The notes below the pieces were generated by a model. The model did no database searches. It saw nothing but the letters and a program-made list of their open reading frames with translations, and had not been told where the DNA came from. A stretch of DNA of 8,325 nucleotides, from the NCBI GenBank assembly GCA_030428745.1, contig JAUIEG010000099.1, positions 1 through 8,325 on the forward strand. The letters run 5' to 3'. Each line of letters opens with the position of its first letter. The stretch's first letter is position 1. Source of the DNA: Alphaproteobacteria bacterium. GTDB taxonomy: Bacteria > Pseudomonadota > Alphaproteobacteria > Caulobacterales > Parvularculaceae. This document shows positions 6,700 through 8,325 of the stretch, piece by piece. The position numbers and the translations under genes were made by a program.

Positions 6700-7448
6700 C
6701 AGATCACTCCCGCTTCATTTTTCAGTTTCGACACAAGCTCGGCGACGTCGGCGACTTTCACGCCGGCTTCGCGTTTCGGCGGCTCAGTGACTTTCACCGT
6801 TTTAAGACGCGGCGCGATATCGACGCCGTAATCGCCGACCTCTTTTACGTCGAGCGGCTTCTTCTTCGCTTTCATGATGTTCGGCAGCGAGGCGTAACGC
6901 GGCTCGTTGAGGCGAAGATCGGTGGTGACGATGGCGGGCAGGTTGATGGAAATCGTCTGCAACCCGCCGTCGATTTCGCGGGTGACATTGGCCTTGCCGC
7001 CGTCGATTTTCACTTCCGAGGCGAAGGTGCCCTGGGCCCAGCCAAGAAGCGCAGCGAGCATCTGGCCGGTCTGGTTGGAATCATCGTCAATCGCCTGCTT
7101 GCCGAGAATGACAAGCTCTGGCTTTTCTTCTTCCACGACCGCTTTCAGGAGCTTCGCCACAGCGAGCGGCTCAACTGTTTCGTCGGTCTTGATCAGGATC
7201 GCCCGGTCCGCGCCCATAGCGAGCGCCTGACGAAGCTGGTCCTGCGCTTTTTCCGGGCCGATGGAGATGGCGACGATTTCTTCGGCTGTCCCGGCCTCTT
7301 TCAGGCGAACCGCTTCCTCGACGGCGATTTCGTCGAATGGGTTCATGGACATTTTCACATTGGCGAGGTCGACGCCGGTCTGGTCCGATTTCACGCGCAC
7401 TTTGACGTTATAGTCGATGACGCGTTTCACGGGCACGAGAACTTTCAT
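6699..7448 (-). CDS. etfB: Electron transfer flavoprotein subunit beta
   Basis: This encodes 249 residues, exactly the common EtfB size, from ATG 7448 (MKVLVPVKRVIDYNVKV). A longer reading from ATG 7505 adds 19 Pro/Arg-rich residues without family resemblance and is rejected. EtfB binds AMP and contacts partner dehydrogenases. Visible are the NPFDEIAVEEAVRLKE region (36-51), GKQAIDDDSNQTGQ (116-129) of the nucleotide-binding part, the ETF-beta signature VTREIDGGLQTISINLPAIV (155-174), and the recognition loop RYASLPNIMKAKKKP (184-198), whose Leu and Lys-rich stretch is conserved with mitochondrial ETF-beta. The match to this loop suggests a housekeeping ETF serving acyl-CoA dehydrogenases, not a FixA type for nitrogen fixation. 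It is first in the etfBA operon, with a candidate promoter at 7517-7545. Confidence 0.97.
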   Translation of the reverse strand: MKVLVPVKRVIDYNVKVRVKSDQTGVDLANVKMSMNPFDEIAVEEAVRLKEAGTAEEIVAISIGPEKAQDQLRQALAMGADRAILIKTDETVEPLAVAKLLKAVVEEEKPELVILGKQAIDDDSNQTGQMLAALLGWAQGTFASEVKIDGGKANVTREIDGGLQTISINLPAIVTTDLRLNEPRYASLPNIMKAKKKPLDVKEVGDYGVDIAPRLKTVKVTEPPKREAGVKVADVAELVSKLKNEAGVI

Positions 7449-7456
7449 CTCTTCTG

Positions 7457-7461
7457 CTCCT
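7457..7461 (-). promoter_or_regulatory. Ribosome binding site selecting the etfB start
   Basis: AGGAG on the minus strand lies eight bases before ATG 7448, supporting this start over the upstream ATG 7505. Confidence 0.7.
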
Positions 7462-7516
7462 GCGGGCGGTTGGGGAATGGCCGTCCGGCTGGGCCGGGGG
7501 CGCATGGGTCGCGCGG

Positions 7517-7545
7517 ACCATAGTCGCGGGTCTTCAAGCTTTCAA
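7517..7545 (-). promoter_or_regulatory. Candidate promoter for etfBA
   Basis: On the minus strand TTGAAA (one mismatch to TTGACA) and TATGGT (two mismatches to TATAAT) are exactly 17 bases apart. This implies a leader of about 60 bases before etfB. It sits in the 170-base gap between the HIG1-type gene and etfB. A second TTGACC is seven bases further upstream. Found by eye. Confidence 0.4.
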
Positions 7546-7618
7546 CGGTCAAAGGCGCCAGAATCCGGAGAGTTCCATCAGCGGGCGAAAGCCGCAAAAA
7601 ATAAGCCGTCCGCCAGCT

Positions 7619-7822
7619 TCAAGAGCCTTTGCCGACGAGCCAGAGGAAAAGCATCATCAGGGCGATGGTGACGGCCTGCGCCATAATGCGCATGCGCATC
7701 AGCTTGTTGGAGTTTTCCTTGGCGAAGGTCCCGCCCTTGGCGAGGGAGTAGATGCCGATCCCCAGAATTATGGCGGTGACGGCGAGGCCAATGGGAATGA
7801 GCAGGAAAACTAAGGCGTCCAT
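7619..7822 (-). CDS. HIG1-domain twin transmembrane helix small protein
   Basis: This 67-residue inner-membrane protein has two helices: about 3-28 (ALVFLLIPIGLAVTAIIL...) and about 47-63 (MAQAVTIALMMLFLWLV). The connecting loop carries NSNKLMRMRIMAQ (37-49), the N-x-LMR-x-R-x-x-x-Q pattern of HIG1 (hypoxia-induced gene 1) domain proteins. Mitochondrial relatives (Rcf1/HIGD) associate with cytochrome c oxidase and respiratory supercomplexes; in alphaproteobacteria the function is less studied. The start is supported by AGGAG seven bases before ATG 7822. It precedes etfB on the same strand, a common alphaproteobacterial arrangement, though a 170-base gap with its own candidate promoter separates them. 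I see no convincing terminator after it, so readthrough into etfBA is possible. Family is confident; precise role is inferred. Confidence 0.92.
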   Translation of the reverse strand: MDALVFLLIPIGLAVTAIILGIGIYSLAKGGTFAKENSNKLMRMRIMAQAVTIALMMLFLWLVGKGS

Positions 7823-7863
7823 GGTGGCGCTCCTGAAATGCGTGATGAGCTTGTCTGTGGCGC

Positions 7864-7869
7864 AATATA
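7864..7869 (-). promoter_or_regulatory. Possible -10 element for the HIG1-type gene
   Basis: TATATT on the minus strand (one mismatch to TATAAT) lies about 40 bases before ATG 7822, in the 78-base gap after the upstream gene. I see no good -35 at the right spacing, so this is weak. Confidence 0.25.
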
Positions 7870-7900
7870 GGCGCGCAAGGGGGCGATTGCTACCTGATTG

Positions 7901-8325
7901 CTAGTGAGCCCCGCCGGACAGGCGCTGATGCCAGCGCGGCAGAAAGACGCCCCCTTCACCCTCGTCATAGCTCACGGGAACAACGGCGCCATCGCCTTCG
8001 TAATCGGCGACAAGTGGTGCGCCAAGCCGGTAGAGATAGCCGCGAATATCCGCGTCCGCCGGCGCTTCGACGCCGAGGCCGCCTTCTTCCGGCGCGGCCA
8101 TCATCGGCGGCTTCAGTTCGTGAAGCGCGAAATCCATGCGCACGTCATAAGTCCGTTCCGCCTGGAACCGCAGGAAACGCTGCGCATTATACCATTGCGA
8201 CTTAACGCTGTCGTCCGTGCAGGTTTCAAGCTCGGCCCCGTCAGCGCCCCAGCGCCGCTCCGGACAGTGATAGGGATCGAAAGACAGGTCCCACAAGCGC
8301 TCCATGGCGTGCGCCAGATTGAGGC
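7901..8325 (-). CDS. Unrecognised protein, C-terminal part
   Basis: The frame is open from the right window edge to TAG at 7901, giving 141 complete visible codons. An ATG at 8305 is internal in appearance: the residues before it (LNLAHA) run smoothly into MERLWDLSFDPYHC, and no Shine-Dalgarno is present, so the gene most likely starts outside the window. The visible part has an aromatic stretch with FDPYHCPERRWG, a second Cys in LETCTD, then KSQWYNAQRFLRFQAERTYDVRMDF, and an acidic Gly-rich tail ending LPRWHQRLSGGAH. The two Cys could form a disulfide if the protein is exported. No catalytic motif or family is recognised. It lies 78 bases upstream of the HIG1-type gene on the same strand. 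Confidence 0.75.
   Translation of the reverse strand, partial: LNLAHAMERLWDLSFDPYHCPERRWGADGAELETCTDDSVKSQWYNAQRFLRFQAERTYDVRMDFALHELKPPMMAAPEEGGLGVEAPADADIRGYLYRLGAPLVADYEGDGAVVPVSYDEGEGGVFLPRWHQRLSGGAH

Noticed and set aside
7449..7505. N-terminal extension of etfB from ATG 7505
   Set aside because: The extra residues are Pro/Arg-rich and unlike EtfB, while ATG 7448 has a good ribosome binding site and gives the standard length.
7586..7607. Small GC hairpin with GAAA loop after the HIG1-type gene as a terminator
   Set aside because: In the direction of transcription the T-run precedes the hairpin instead of following it, and the stem is only four to five pairs with a bulge.

Overview
The window looks like chromosomal DNA of a GC-rich alphaproteobacterium. 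The main reason is the minus-strand set HIG1-type twin-transmembrane protein, etfB, etfA and 3-hydroxybutyryl-CoA dehydrogenase, a familiar alphaproteobacterial neighbourhood. Strong GC bias at third codon positions and abundant GGCGCC words agree. A marine Parvularculales/Hyphomonadales-type host is possible, but that is a guess. I see no tRNA, rRNA, CRISPR, IS element or phage gene.

Left block (1-2553, plus strand): two large tandem genes of unknown function. The first is cut by the window edge. The second encodes a 604-residue probable lipoprotein. Their C-terminal regions align collinearly over about 200 residues, so they arose by duplication. A hairpin at 2552-2583 ends the block and also serves the opposing gene.

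Middle block (2605-5670): on the minus strand lie a dodecin (flavin storage), a 3-hydroxyacyl-CoA dehydrogenase and, upstream of it, an unannotated candidate 42-residue ORF (3891-4019). Facing away on the plus strand is a 526-residue FAD oxidoreductase of the phytoene desaturase/retinol saturase superfamily. A strong bidirectional terminator (5719-5749) separates it from the converging etf operon.

Right block (5770-8325, minus strand): the C-terminal part of an unrecognised protein, then the HIG1-type membrane protein, etfB and etfA. etfB and etfA overlap by one base and form one operon, with a candidate promoter at 7517-7545.

Functionally, ETF takes electrons from acyl-CoA and related dehydrogenases and passes them to the quinone pool, and the hydroxyacyl-CoA dehydrogenase does the next NAD-linked oxidation of beta-oxidation or acts in C4/PHB metabolism. 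HIG1-type proteins are associated with cytochrome oxidase, and dodecin buffers flavin. The window is therefore rich in flavin and respiratory genes. The least explained elements are the tandem paralogs, the small HxHxxxHxC ORF, the flavoenzyme wedged between etfA and hbd, and two palindromic intergenic structures. Nothing here proves a new multi-gene system.
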